Positions 35,201 to 47,675 of a DNA stretch of 64,000 bases are shown here, in pieces. How positions within the stretch are numbered: position 1 is the stretch's first letter; each line of letters begins with the position of its first letter. The notes under the pieces were generated by a model. That model searched no databases. It was not told where the DNA came from and worked only from the letters and a program-made list of their open reading frames with translations. The translations under genes and the position numbers were made by a program. The stretch comes from Areca catechu. Taxonomy: Eukaryota; Streptophyta; Magnoliopsida; Arecales; Arecaceae. The stretch is from assembly GCA_021397845.1 (NCBI GenBank), contig CM038038.1:67130748-67194747 (forward strand), given 5' to 3'.

Positions 35201-35640
35201 CACCCCACACATAAAAATTCCCCCCTAGGGTGAAGGCCTGGGGGAAAGTTTGTGTTGCCCCCTCAAGAGACACCTGAGAAGGAACAATTCCAATATAACT
35301 ACAAGAGGGATCTCTGAAAAGCAGATGAGATAAGAGAGCAAAGGGCAGGGAACTAAATAGTGAGAACTCCCCTATGCTCTAATTTCCTATTTTTGTCCTT
35401 CTATTTCACTTTTTCTCTAAGAGGGGGTACCATGAGCCCCCATCATTGAGGATCTATTCCCCTTGTTCATCCTACTAACTTGATCATCGAAGTATCCCCA
35501 CCGGGATCCCTGGCTCGAGTCTCCACTTTTCTTTTACAGGAATAACTGGCCATGAAGGCCAGGTGAGAAAGAATCTAACAAGCTCGAGGAGGTCGACTCA
35601 TCCAAACCATGATAAAGATACAAGCCAAGGTGACCCAGGC

Positions 35641-37760
35641 GAAAATAATAGCCTTTTTTGGAATTCTCTATGCTAAACTATTTCAACATAGTATTAATGT
35701 ACATAGACTAGGACAATCCTGGCAACATTCTAGATCTATATCTATAGATCTTCATTCCAAGGATATAGGAGGTTTTTTCTAAATCTTTCATGGAGAACTA
35801 AGATGACAACTAGACCTTTATTTCCTATAGTGTAGAGATGTCCTTCCCAATTAAGAGAATGTCATCCACATATAGCACAAGAAATACAACCATAGAACCA
35901 TTAGCCCACTTATAATTGCAGGGTTCCTTTCTATTCTTAACGAAGTCGTATGTTTTGATTGTCTTATCAAAATGCATGTTCCAACTTTGAGATATATGAT
36001 TCGATCCATAAATAGATTTCTAAAGCTTACATACTTTTGACTCATCTATGGATATGAACCCTTCAAGTTGCATCATATATGCCTCCTCATCCAACTCTCT
36101 ATTTAGAAAAGCTATTCAGACATCCATTTACCAAATCTCATAATCCAAATGGACTTAAGCATGATTAAAGAGAAAAATCAATGATATTCCTTAGCAACCA
36201 AACAGACTTTATAGGTCTCTACCTGCCCATTTGCACCCCTTTTCCTTTTGAAATTTCATCATAGTCAATACCATAACATTGATGATATCCCTTGACAACC
36301 AAATATACTTTATAGGTCTCCACCTACCCATCTGCACCCCATTTTCTTTTAAAAATCTATTTGCACCTAATGGATTTTATCCCTTTAGGTGGATCAACAA
36401 GTGTTTATATACTATTGATCTCCATAGACTTCATTTTAGATTTCATGGCTCCAAGCCAATTATCAGAGTGAAACCTCTATATGGCATCCATATAGGTGAT
36501 CAAATCCTCATTGTTCTCATCAAATTCAACAGGATCACCATTTCGAACCAAGAAACCTTAGTATCTAAGTGATGCAATACTCTACTGGATCTCCTTAATG
36601 GTTCCTCTATTATGGCTCTAAGTTTAAACTAATCAAAGCCAATTTTATGATGTCCCTTAAATATGTCGGTTCTTCTACCTATTGAACTTCATAAAGTTCA
36701 ATCTAAGTGACTTTTGTTCCTTGACCAAGGAGCTCCTTTTTAAAAAAGGTGGCCCTAAGATTGACAAATAGTTTTTGTTCTTTAGAATGGTAGAAGTAAT
36801 ATCCTTTGATTTTTTGGGATACCCTATAAATAGGCATTTGTCAGACCTAGGTCCAAGTTTATTTGTTTTCATATGTTTGACATAAGCTGGGTAACCCCAG
36901 ACCTGAAGGTATGAGAGTGTCGGCTTATGCCCTGTCCATATCTTGTATGATATTTTATTAACAGACTTCCTTAGTACATTCTTAAGAATCTAAAAGGATG
37001 ATTAAAAAATATATCCCTAAAAGGAGATCAGTAGACTAGCAAAGCTCATCATGGACTGAACCATGTCTAATAGAGTTTGATTCCTCCTTGTAGACACTCC
37101 ATTGAGTTGGGGTGTCCTTGGAGGTGTCCATTGAGAGAGAATCCCATTCTCTCCTAGATATGTCAGAAACTCACTGAAAAGGTATTTCCCTTCTTGATCG
37201 AATCAAAGAGTTTGAATATTCTTTTTAGTTTATTTTTCTACTTCATTATGATATTATCTGAACATTTCAAATGACTTAGATTTATACCTCATAAGATAGA
37301 CATAACCGTACCTTGAAAAGTCATCTATAAACATAATAAAATAGTAACACCCACCCTTGGTACTAGTGTTTATAGGTCCATATACATCGGTATGTACAAA
37401 ATTTAGAACCTCACGACACTTTTACCTTTTCCAACAAAATGTGACTTGGTTATCTTTCCAAGAAGATAAGACTCGTAGGTTGGAGATGATTCACAATCAC
37501 TAATATCGAGATTAACCTTTTTAATCAACCTATTAATCATGTTCTTGTTAATATGACCTAGCCTACAGTGCTAATAGGCATTCCTAATATTTTCTATTCT
37601 AGGGCATTTGTTCGAGGTATACATTACACTAACAGGCCATGATAGTATATATATGCCATTTTGAAATTATCCATTTATCATAGTAAGACCATTCATAATG
37701 ATTTCACAAATATCATTCTTTAATGATAATTCATAACAACACATTGCTAAAAGGCCTACA
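35641..37760 (-). mobile_element. Ty1/copia copy 4, RT-to-protease fragment, degenerate
   Basis: Closest to the copy at 57089-61107. Minus strand: RT with YVDD at 35861-35872, the IN-RT linker (FIGYPKKSKD at 36675-36872), then integrase and GAG_pre-integrase (about 37000-37700) with many stops. It lacks RNase H, cut at about 35641 by the Tat-like LTR, and gag, cut at 37760. A local duplication of roughly 90 bp interrupts RT (36178-36345). Confidence 0.75.
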
Positions 37761-38252
37761 TGATGCGGGACTAAACATGCTAGGGTTAGCATAAAGAAAT
37801 TTCAGATCATGTGAGCAAGATTTTCATATTTTAGTTAGGGTTCATTCTCGAAAAAAGACTAAGAGTAAGTTAGTGTTTTCATGTAAGGACTAAGTTCTAC
37901 CTGCATACTAAGAACTATCAAAGAGATAAAGAAAAGAAGGATCCTAGGGTTAAGAAACTACTATAGGAACATGCTGAAGTTCAATAATTTAGGCAAAGAA
38001 AGAAGAGATGGGCTTTGTTACCTAACAATGATGTTTTAATTACCTTTTACGAGGTGACGATCACCGTGGGGGAAGTACTCCAAGGAAGAGCACTGGCTCT
38101 ATGAGCAACACAGACATCCTACCTCTACAGGTGGTTCACACTAGGATAAGGAGATTCTCCCCCTTCCTTTGAGGTACTAGCCTCTTTGAAAATGATGTGG
38201 CTATGGCGGACTCCTTCTTCAACACCTTGAAGATTCGATTGCTGAACTGCAA
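37761..38252 (-). repeat. chromovirus-like LTR, right part beyond a nested solo LTR at 39822-40640
   Basis: Starts TGATGCGGGAC. Bases about 37920-38000 match, inverted, the 3' end of the family E LTR (23000-23060), so this is the 3' terminus of a minus-oriented LTR of a related family. 38041-38254 recurs as a direct repeat at 39908-40114 on the other side of the insert. No genes. Confidence 0.5.
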
Positions 38253-39816
38253 TGTCCAGGACATCTGGACCAGACCAGAATTTCAAGGTTCCAATCTCTG
38301 ATTCGTGTGTTGGTCAATTTTGTTGAATCCTGTAATGAAGTCTAATTTTGAGTCCTGTAATAAAGTAAGCTAGTTGAGTTCACTAAGTCAGTTGTAGTTT
38401 CTTGTTTTAGTCCAATATGAGTCCTGTATTTTCCTTCAAGACAAGAACCAAGAGAAGAGTCACCAAACCAGGAGATTCACCAGGCCCTCCCCCAATCAGA
38501 ACTAGATTCCATGCACCTAGACCCCTATTCAGGCCTCCCCGACAGTGGTGCCCAAGTACCTAGGCCCTTTCATGCCACCAAGCCCACAAGAGAGCGCCCC
38601 AGTCCAGACATCAAGTGATGGCACCTCCCAAGCCCAAGACCAAGAAGCCTTTGATGCCCAGCTCATGAAGAAGTGGTGCCCCAGATTCCTAGCCTTGGTG
38701 CCCCAGCCCAAGGCCCATTCATGTTGACGCCCCTCCCAGGATTTGACTCAGTCCAAAATGCCCAAGCTTTGACCCAGTCCAAGATGCCCAGGGTTTGACC
38801 AAGTCCAAGTAGATGTCTTCCAAGCCTAGAAAGGAGTCAAGGCCGTAGCCCAAAAGGATTTTTTTAGCCCTCAAGTTAGGGTTTCTTGACACTCAAGTCA
38901 TGTAACCTGGGTGGATCTATAAATACCCACCCCCTCCCCTCTTGTATGAATGATCTTTTTCATGAATAAAAAATTTTGAGTGATTTCTTGTGTTATTGTT
39001 GCCTCCGATAAGAGTGGGTGTGAGACCCATTTTTTTCTTTTTTCTTGCTTGCAAACCCTAGCCCTAGGCCGACCAACACCTCTCCCCCTCCAACAAACCC
39101 TAGCCGCCCCATCCATACTTAAGAAAACCTAAGATGCCCACTTCCAAACCCCTTCTAAGCCGCCCCCTCCTCTTTCATTTTTGGCCACCAATTGCTTTCT
39201 TCCTCCTAGCCCCAACCACCAAGGCTTCTCTCTCTTCCAGGATGCCCTTCTCCAGTATCTAGGCACCCTCTTCATCAAGCCACAGGCAGCCCTCCAAGGA
39301 TCCAAGCATCCATCCTCCATCAAGCCTTCGATCAGCCCCAGTGATCCTCCCGCTTCTCCTTCTCTTTCAATCTTCCATCTCATATTTTTCTCATCATCCT
39401 TGACACTAACCTTTGATGTTTGCAGGATCCCTCAGGATAAACGGACTAGGAATGAAGTCCTCCTTGCCCCCGAACCAATCTGATAAAAAGCCAATGGATC
39501 AGTGGGAAAGCGACTTCTTTGTCCAGGCATCGATCCGAGTTGAGAGATCTCTTCTACGACTTCAAGAACATCATTACCAGGTATGTAGACCCCATCCCAT
39601 CTCATTTATTCTGTTTTATTGAAGTTAAAGCATGTCCTAATATAATTTCTTAGTCCTAGGATCCTAGTTTTCTTTTTCTCTTTGATTGTTTCTAGCATGT
39701 GGGTAGGATTCTAGCCATTACACGAAACACTAACCTAGTCTAGTCTCTTTTTCGAGGATCAATCACTAAAAAAAAATCTGAAATCATTGTTTGTTTTAAT
39801 CTGATATTCATCTGCA
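38253..39816 (+). mobile_element. solo chromovirus LTR (family E)
   Basis: 1564 bp, TGTCCAGGACATC ... ATCTGCA, flanked by tgcaa on both sides (38248-38252 and 39817-39821). Its length matches the related LTR at 46513-48078 (1566 bp). TATAAATA at 38918-38925. No internal region, so it is a recombination product. Small ORFs inside are not genes. Confidence 0.8.
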
Positions 39817-39821
39817 TGCAA

Positions 39822-40640
39822 ATTATGCGACTCATGGAACCATTCTATGAATCACATAAAAGGGTGCCGAAGAACATATCTTCATACCCATGAGACAAGA
39901 GTACAAACCTTTTGTGAGGTGATGATCACCATGAGGGAAGTACTCCAAGAAGAGCACCGGCTCTGCTAGCAGCATAGACATCCTGCCTCTACAGGTGGTT
40001 CACAACGGGGTAAGGAGATTCTCCTCCTTCCTTTGAGGTTTTAGCCTCTCCGAAAATGATGCGGCTGTGGTGGACTCCTTCAACACCTAGAAGATCTGGT
40101 TGCTGAATTGAAATGGGACAAAATTACACTCTATCCCAAACCTTCAACAGAAGGTAAGCACACAGGAATCCCAAAACCCAAACCTTATACTATCTTTCTA
40201 AGAATGAGATCTGATCTCACAATCTCTTAAAGGTCAAGGATGAGTTCTAACCAACAAAAGTGGCAGAATCTCAACCTTGAAAAGGGTGAACAATTCTTCC
40301 TCTTTCAGCTCACCCAAAATAGCCCCTTTTATTAGAGCCATAAAGGGGAGATCAATGAGAGATTAAATGGGAGGTTGGGAGTCTCTTGGGATTCAAAGGT
40401 ATTACAAACCCTTGGACTTCAGCAACTGATGCTGGTTAAGATACTAAAATGCCAAAATTAAGTGCCCTAACCCTTACAGCAATCAATGAAGCATTCTCGA
40501 ATTTTTTAGCAGAGTCCGTCAAACGAGTTGACTCGCCTCGGGTTGACTCGATTGGTAGTTTGACAACTTCTTGTCAAACAAGTCTGGAACGATTCCCAAT
40601 CATTTCCAAGCCAACAAATCGAGAAGAAATCCCATGATGT
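39822..40640 (-). repeat. chromovirus-like LTR, continuation
   Basis: Continuation of the LTR interrupted at 38252. It contains the second copy of a 0.2-kb direct repeat (39908-40114) and gttgactcg-type sequence seen in U3 parts of the chromovirus LTRs. The right limit is not sharp; near 40640 the sequence passes into copia LTR C. No coding feature seen. Confidence 0.42.
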
Positions 40641-41495
40641 GTGACCCCGTAGATTCAAACACTAATCCAGTAGCATAGGAGCATTTCCAGTATCAAACAA
40701 AGTCGCCATTTAGCAATGACACTCGATGTCTGGATAGGTCGAAGGTTGTAGAGCAACAAGAACCTGTCAAACATGGAATATCACTGAACTTATTCCTTTG
40801 ATCTTTTAATGCTCTGGATGGCTTAGGGTTAAACTACCCAAACCTAATCAGTCCATATCAATATGTCTCAAACAAAGAATTCCTGTAACTCCTTACAAGG
40901 AATGCCCTGGCCAAGGTCTCTCTCAATTAAGGTATAATAAGCATTCAATCCAAACCATTTGGAGAGATCAATCCTATCTTGATCTTACTACCACTACACA
41001 AGTACTTGACTATACCCAACAACCTTCCATCACCGGATTAGAAATCCGGATAGTCTTGCACCTAAGCACAGTGAGTTGCTTGTAAGCTACCATAGTGATC
41101 TCAAGTCAAAGGAATAATTCATGTCCATTTCTAATGCAAAACTTTTCTTTGGTAGGAAGAGAATATTGCATAAGAGTCATGCTCAATGAAGTGTTAAACA
41201 CAACACTTGACATCATGCCAGCATCTCCATGCTACTTGGTTAAGAGGACAACCAACAGATATGACATCAACAACCTACTCTTGATATACCATCGTCCTGA
41301 AACAGCATATCCTTTGGTCGCAAACTAGTTTATGAACTGCATGACGTATCCTCTCTACATCGCATACAAGGAAGCTCAAAGGATGTCATCATACAAGAGT
41401 TTAATTAGGAAGATGTCATGTGATGAACAACTAGAATAAACTTTTTATTCAATTCAATAATTCATAAACATATACATAAGTCACACAACCATCTA
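40640..41495 (-). repeat. copia LTR fragment (family C)
   Basis: 41005-41480 matches 56560-57060 nearly collinearly (cttccatcaccggattagaa and following), where the same LTR directly precedes the 3' end of a copia. Here it is cut at 41496 by a SIRE-type LTR. No gene; ORFs at 41095-41328 are LTR frames. Confidence 0.68.
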
Positions 41496-43037
41496 TGTTG
41501 CCCAGTAAGAAACCCAAGAGAGGGGTGAATTAGGTTTTTAAAAATAATTACTTGATGCAATGCAATTATATGCAATCCAATCCAACAATTAAACAAGGTA
41601 CTAAGAATTTAAATATAATGCTCTTAAGTAAATATGCAGTGGAAATAAAGAGTAACAAATGAAAGAGCAATAAGAGAGAATAATCAACCACAAAGACAAA
41701 GAAGTATAGTGGTTCGGTGCTATCCAATGCACCTACATCCACTCCCCAAGATCCCCTTGGAAATTTACGATAATCTTTACCAATTACAATTGATTGGTTT
41801 TTCAGGCTCACTAATCAAAAACCCAACTTGTTTTCACAAGGCTCACAAGTCAAAATCTCACTTGGTTTTACGGGCTAACCAAGAACCTAAATGATTTTAA
41901 GGCTCACCACCAACCTCCCTTGGTTTTTTGGGCTAACCAAGAACCTAATTGGTTTTCAAAGGCTCACCAATAACCTCCCTTGGTTTTACAATAGGATAAC
42001 CAAGAACCCTTACAACATATAAAGGTTTGAAATAAAGAGAATAAAAGCTTTCTAATAAAAAGCGGGTATCTCTATGAAGCTCGATGTTGTAGTGCTTTTG
42101 AACTTGTTGAAGCCTCTTTGATTGCTCAAGAATTGATGATCTTTAATGCTCTTGATGGCTCTTGAATGCTTGGAGGCTTGCTTTTGCTTGAGAGTGGTTG
42201 AATCTTCAATGAATAGGAGTGAATGCTCTCTTTTCTTTTCTTTTGGATGTTTCTATTTCATTCTCATCAATAATATGTATTTGATTTGATTTGGAGCATA
42301 TAAATACCTTCCCAAGACCTCAAATCTGGTTTCTAGCCATTAGATTTGAAAATCTAGCCATTGGAGGGCAAAAGGGTCGAGTTCTGCGTTTGAAAAACTA
42401 GCCGTTATTATTCCCAGAACTCCATGTGTCGACACTTCAGGCTGTGAGTCGACACTTCAGGTTGACACTTGAACTTCTTGAGTCGATAACTAGTTTAAAT
42501 ATCTTCAATCTGGTTCTCTGAAAATCTTAGATGTGTCGACACTTTCTCAGGTGAGTCGACACTTTGCATCCATGTGTCGACACTTCTGCAGTTCTTCATC
42601 TTTAGCAAGTTTTGTGACTTGAAAATCTTAGGCGATTAGTTGATCCATATGTCGACACTTTGAGTCGACACTTCAAGTCCATGTGTTGATACTTCAGTTG
42701 TGCCATCTGAAACATTATTTGCATACCGGCTTGAGTCGACACTTCACTTCCATGTGTCGACACTTTGAGTCGACACCTCACTGAATTCTTCACAAAAATG
42801 CTTGAACTTGTACTGAAACAAATTTATACTTCACTCAAATATCCATTCAAGCAAACTTTAACTGTCCAAGTCCTCTTTGAGCAGATCTTTCAACTAAACT
42901 TGGCTTTTTTAATTAAACAATCATTTTTCAAATTTGTGAGCACCTTTTTCTATAAAAACACACTTCAAAGAAATCATTAGTAATCAACTTATACTTAACC
43001 GTTTTGCTTATTATCAAAATAAATAACAGAGTCAACA
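41496..43037 (-). repeat. 3' LTR of the SIRE-type copia
   Basis: 1542 bp, + strand start TGTTGCCCAG, end GAGTCAACA next to the polypurine tract. About ten GTCGACAC motifs lie between 42425 and 42780. No genes. Confidence 0.8.
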
Positions 43038-43053
43038 ATCTCTCCCTTTTTGA
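43038..43053 (-). promoter_or_regulatory. polypurine tract of the SIRE-type copia
   Basis: In sense CAAAAAGGGAGAGAT, immediately before the LTR start TGTTGACTC. Primes plus-strand synthesis. Confidence 0.8.
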
Positions 43054-43989
43054 TGATGACAAAATCTTTAAGTATAAATTGCATAAAAAACTTTTAAAAG
43101 AATTCATCAAGGTGCTTGAGCTAAATGCAATAGGTGTATCAAGGTAATTTACAATATTGACATGATGTATCAGAACAAGAGTGATATAATGATTAAGAGT
43201 GTCACAGCTTGTTATACTGATTAAGAGTATCAGAGCTTTGGGATATATATAAGACATACACACATGTATTGTGATACTCTACAAGAAAACATGTTTAGGA
43301 GAGGCAAAAATTCAGCAATAAAAACAAGGCTCTCCCTGAATTGATGATCCATAAAGGAGTTTGTAAATATATTTCTAAACATTTAAAGAAGGGATTTAGG
43401 ATGAAATTCAATTTAGAAAAGATTTTCAATATAAACAAAATATTGCTCCCCCTTTCTTAAGGAATTTGTAAACAATTTTCAATTCCAGTTTTCAAAATAA
43501 TTTTCAAATTTGCAAATACTCTTATTACCTCTTGCACATATTACCCCTTTGCACATCACATTTATTCATCACATTTATACTTTAATCTTATTACTCCCCT
43601 TTTTTGTTATCGTTAAAAATTTAGGAAGACAAATAGGCAAAACATTCAAGATATAGCATTGAAGATAATGTAATAGTTCATTCATCCATTCAAAAATGAA
43701 GACAATGAAGTACTAAGGAAATTTAAAGCATTTCATTCATTTGAAATCACAAACATGAAGTACAACATAATATTTCATTTAGAGTTAGAATTTGTACAAT
43801 AACAAAACATACAAAAGATACATAAAAGTAAACTATCTAAAGATACATAGATATCCTAATCCTCATCCTTATCATCATCAGAAGACGATCCGATCTCAAT
43901 CAGTCCTGTATCAATAAAAGATCGAGCTTGAGGCCACATCGATCTGAGATCTCAGAGGCAGGTCCTGGTCGGTCATGGTAGAGTATGAT
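43054..43989. other. untranslated 3' spacer of the SIRE-type copia
   Basis: AT-rich, about 0.9 kb. No motif or frame of note beyond an AT-rich ORF at 42928-43263 that has no family resemblance. Confidence 0.4.
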
Positions 43990-45800
43990 GACCATGTCCT
44001 CTTCATCGAGCATACATCCAACCTCTAGCTGGAGCAGAAGTGGAAGCTATGTCCTTAGTAAGAATAGAGCATATCGGGTCGATAGTCTCTATGACTGTCG
44101 GAAGTGGTGTATGATCAAAGGATGAACTAGAGTCAAGATATTGAAAGCTAGGTGTGTAAAAACCTAGCTCTCGGATGATAGAGAATGTATGGATAGTAGG
44201 CGATTCAACAGTGGGTGTATCAAAAACAGGCATATCAGCTGATGATAAGATAGGTGTATCAACTGAAGAATGAATGGGTGAATCTGCAATCGGTGAATCA
44301 TTGATAGGACTGTCAATAATGGGTGTATCGAAAATGGGTTAATCAATAATAGGTGGAAGAATAGGAATTGAAACATGATAATCTAATATGGAAGGTGGAG
44401 AAGATAGGACTGGAGTCTAGGTAGGTGATCTAGAAGGGTCACAAGTGGGACTCCTAGGCAAGTCTGTCGTCACCTCTGCCACTGGCTCTGAAATCAGATA
44501 TGGGAAGTCGAATCCATCAGAGTCAATCTCCTCATCATCTCCATCATCATCACTGTCATCACCAACAACTGGTGCTGGAGCAGGCAGAGCTGTATCAGCA
44601 ACTGGAGTACTCCCTGTAGGTCTAGACAGAGCGGTCAGAATAGCTAAGATGCCATCACTCAATCCATTATGGCTCTCTTTGGTCTTAGCTATGAAGCAGT
44701 CAAGATGCTATCTAATGATCAAAATATCTATTTCAATATGTCTGACTTTATCCAATAAACTCTCTAAAACTATTGGAGTCTCTATTTGATATGGTTGAGG
44801 CTATGATGAAGTAGTAGGCTTAGACTGAGAAGTTGTCTCTAGCTGAGATGCTATCTCAGGCTGACTCTCTATAGGTCCTGCCTTGCCAGAATGGATGTGC
44901 TCCTCCTCTACAGCATCATCATCATCAACTCTATCGTCGGCCTGACCAGATACTCTGCATCTCCACTAGCCTCAGAACAGAGATAACCCATCCTATGTAA
45001 TGACCTGATGTCATAAACATCAGTATGAAGTAGCATGCGAAAGGGCTCATCCTCAAAACTGATACCATACTCACTAAACAATAAGGTCAACCCCATCCCA
45101 TAGGGTAGGCAGGGTCACTGACTCATCGAAGCCTCCATCATCTAATGAACCATGAGCACCGGAAGGCAGACGGGTGTGTGCTGTACCAATGAGACCATCA
45201 CGAGCAACTCCCGCTCAGTGATGTAATTGAACCGTCCGGTCATTAGCAGAAGGATCCAAGCGACAATAAGGTATAATAGTCTCATCTTTGCTGACAGACG
45301 GGATGCAGGCATGGTGGCTCCCTCAGGCAAAATGTCTGACTCGAAAATATACTAGAGACCACTCACTAGATCAGTCATTGAAATCAAGCTATCAAAAACT
45401 GATCCAGTCATCGAAATATCCCATACTCTGCTTAATGTCTCTGAGGTAACTGGGATGTCCCTTCCTCCCACCTTAGCCAGCGAACCATCACTCCCACAGG
45501 CTAGTGATCCATAAAACTCCTGAATAAGCCTTGGGTAATATCACTCGCTCAGAGAACAAAATGATGTCAAACTAGCATCTCGAATCCATTATTCGATCAT
45601 GAAGTGCTGCTGGTCGATGAAACTGAAGTCTACACATCATCCTCCGACGATGGTCTTCAAACTCTTCCAGCTAGAAACTACGAAAAGAGGTCGAGCAGGT
45701 GGATCTGGAGCTCTAGCTTTGTGTCTAGCCTTGGTTCTTCGTTCTTCATCCTAATTGGACTGCCGAGGGTGACGGACTACTTATTTTCGGGATCCCATTG
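43990..45800 (-). pseudogene. extra ORF downstream of pol in the SIRE-type copia
   Basis: Minus-strand frame pieces joined across stops. From 45800: lead-in; a YYPRLIQEFYGSLA block near 45500; then 45142-45330 with RLSAKMRLLYLIVAWILLLM and MTGRFNYITERELLVMVSLV; 44908-45096 with LPYGMGLTLLFSEYGISFE. The tail (44417-44662 and on) is acidic, Pro/Asp/Ser-rich. This resembles the 'putative plant transposon protein' domain family carried by several plant retroelements. The sense position after RNase H is where SIRE elements carry an env-like ORF, but I see no clear signal peptide or transmembrane pair. Function unknown. Confidence 0.55.
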
Positions 45801-46044
45801 CACAGAATAAAGATTTGAGCAACTTTAGAGGGGAAACCTAGGGTTTATAGGGTTCAAATTTCAAATGAGAGGCGAAATGTTCCTAAATCCGAACAAGAAA
45901 GCATCCCAAACAAAGAATCAAAGGAGTTTAAACTACTAATTAGAGGGAAGAAGGAGTGTGGAGTACCTTAGGATATTTGTCAGCTCGAGAGGAAAGACAA
46001 AATGAGGAAAAAACACTTTGGAATGCCCTTATTCTCGGTCTGCT

Positions 46045-46150
46045 GCCGTTCATGTGTCGACTCATGAATGTGTCGACACATTCAGGTGTCGACTCATGAA
46101 TGTGTCGACACATTCAGGTGTCGACACATTAATGTGTCGACACATCGACT
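46045..46150 (+). repeat. GTCGAC-rich tandem repeat
   Basis: Six TGTCGAC motifs in about 100 bp, arranged in units of roughly 29 bp (gtgtcgactcatgaat then gtgtcgacacattcag). The same motif clusters in the element's LTR at 42425-42780. Confidence 0.8.
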
Positions 46151-46289
46151 TAAAAATCAATAAATAAGAGAAACAAGGGTTGATCAAAATCACTGGAAAC
46201 ATAATTAAATTCAATGAAAATTAATAATGATTGAGTATGATTGATGTCAAATATGATTGCTTTGAGTCAAAGACAAGAAAGTTTTAATC

Positions 46290-46512
46290 AAAAAGATTAA
46301 TGATCTCGAGCTTTCTTCTGATCATACAAAATCAATCTTCCAGGAGAGGCTTAGTCAAAATATCAGCAAATTGAAATTCAGTACTAATAAATTCAAGGAC
46401 AACATCATTATTTTCAACATGATCTTTAATAAAATGATGTCTAATTTCAATATATTTACTCCTAGAATGTTGAACAGGATTTTTGGTCAAGCAAATAGCA
46501 CTAGTTATATAT
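46290..46512 (-). pseudogene. RNase H C-terminus of the SIRE-type copia
   Basis: Encodes ICLTKNPVQHSRSKYIEIR and FADILTKPL, very conserved at the end of copia pol. Similarity stops at about 46512, where the chromovirus LTR begins. The first part of the frame at 46513-46553 belongs to that LTR. Confidence 0.85.
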
Positions 46513-46991
46513 TGTTTTCTTTTTAGGGTTTTATCTTTGGTTCCCGATTGCAAGCAAAGAGAACCTAGGAAAACTAAAAGAAAAGAGGTCTATGCTAGCA
46601 GATCAATCCCTAAGAAATGATAGATCACGACCCCGAGATTAAGGAACCCCGGGATTAGGACTAGCTCGATACACCTAATACCTACCTAGGAGATGGGGAT
46701 GCAAACCTTTCAAATTCTGAAGCTCCTGGTGCAGAGATCGCTCCACTCGATGGATGCAGCCTGGATGTCCGAGCAATCGCGCCCGTGGATGCGCCGGTTC
46801 CTGATCATGTGGCCGTGATGGCAAGATGACCCATCTCTGATGTCCATAGCACCGAGGAAGACCTGTAGGCAGCAAGAGAAAGAATGGTTAGCGAAGAGAT
46901 GTGAAGTATTGAAGTTGAAATAGGGTTAGGGTAGAGAAACAGGGCTTCGAGCCCGGTATCCGACTGGAGTCCAAAATCGAAGTTGATAACT

Positions 46992-47150
46992 TGGGGCCTC
47001 GCACCCCACGACGTCCCAGAGGACGAAGGAATTATGGCCTCCCACCACTCGACGCTCTCAGGCGAAGGAACGTGGCCTCACACCACTCGACGCCCTCAGG
47101 CAAAGGAACGTGGCCTCACACCACTCGACATCCCTGGGGATGAAGGAAGC
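46992..47150 (+). repeat. about 40-bp tandem repeat, four copies
   Basis: Units of the type ggcctcacaccactcgacgc + cctcaggcaaaggaacgt, decaying at both ends. Confidence 0.8.
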
Positions 47151-47442
47151 TCTCACTCAACCTAGCCTAGGGACAAGGATTGAAGAAGAGGATGGAACAC
47201 ACAAGCTTTCTTTCATTAATCATCATTAATGATTTACAAGAGGGGTTTAGGTCCTTTAAATAGGCACTCAAGAGCACTTTGAAATTTAAACTACCCCATT
47301 ACACTTGGCGCCCAAAATTTGGAGTAGAACTTCTTTGGCCGACCAGCTTGGATTGGCATGAATCTTGGCGTTGCACCTTGACTTCCCTCTTTGGGTTGCT
47401 TGGTTTTGGTAGAAGGCATGAATGGAGGCTTGATGTCTTCAC

Positions 47443-47675
47443 CATGCCTTTCTTGCTTAACTTCATTATGGAAGGAGGCTTGAGTGGAGGCATGCATCAA
47501 GGGATCATGCCTTTCTTGCTTAACTTCTTTATGGAAGAAGGCTTGAGTGGAGGCATGCATCAAGGGATTTGAAACATCTTTCCACTTGGAGAATGGAGGA
47601 TGCCTTTCTTGCTTGACTTCTTTATGGAAGGAGTCTTGAGTGGAGGCATGCATCAAGGGATTTGAAACTTCTTTC
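47443..47675 (+). repeat. tandem repeat of about 65-95 bp, three copies
   Basis: Three copies beginning atgcctttcttgcttaactt and ending ggaggcatgcatcaaggga. The third unit is separated by an extra 35-bp stretch that itself recurs after unit 3. Confidence 0.8.

Larger units (their letters stand above)
34433..35640 (+). repeat. 3' LTR of a Tat-like Ty3 element
   Basis: Starts TGATGTGGTGAGCC after the polypurine tract. The 3' part has the TTGATCATCGAAGTATC... and TTTTACAGG sequence seen near the U5 of Tat-type LTRs. The right edge is uncertain (35630-35645) because copia sequence begins there. Two tandem arrays lie inside (34495-34750 and 34865-35200). ORFs over these arrays reflect repeat periodicity in multiples of three, not genes. 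Confidence 0.62.
41496..46512 (-). mobile_element. SIRE/Maximus-type Ty1/copia, 3' half
   Basis: Minus strand. 3' LTR 41496-43037, polypurine tract 43038-43053 (AAAAAGGGAGAGAT in sense, hallmark of this lineage), an extra ORF region at about 43990-45800, and the RNase H C-terminus at 46290-46512. The 5' two-thirds are missing, cut by the chromovirus LTR at 46513. The LTR start (CCAAGAGAGGGGTGAATT) is also lineage-typical. Confidence 0.8.
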
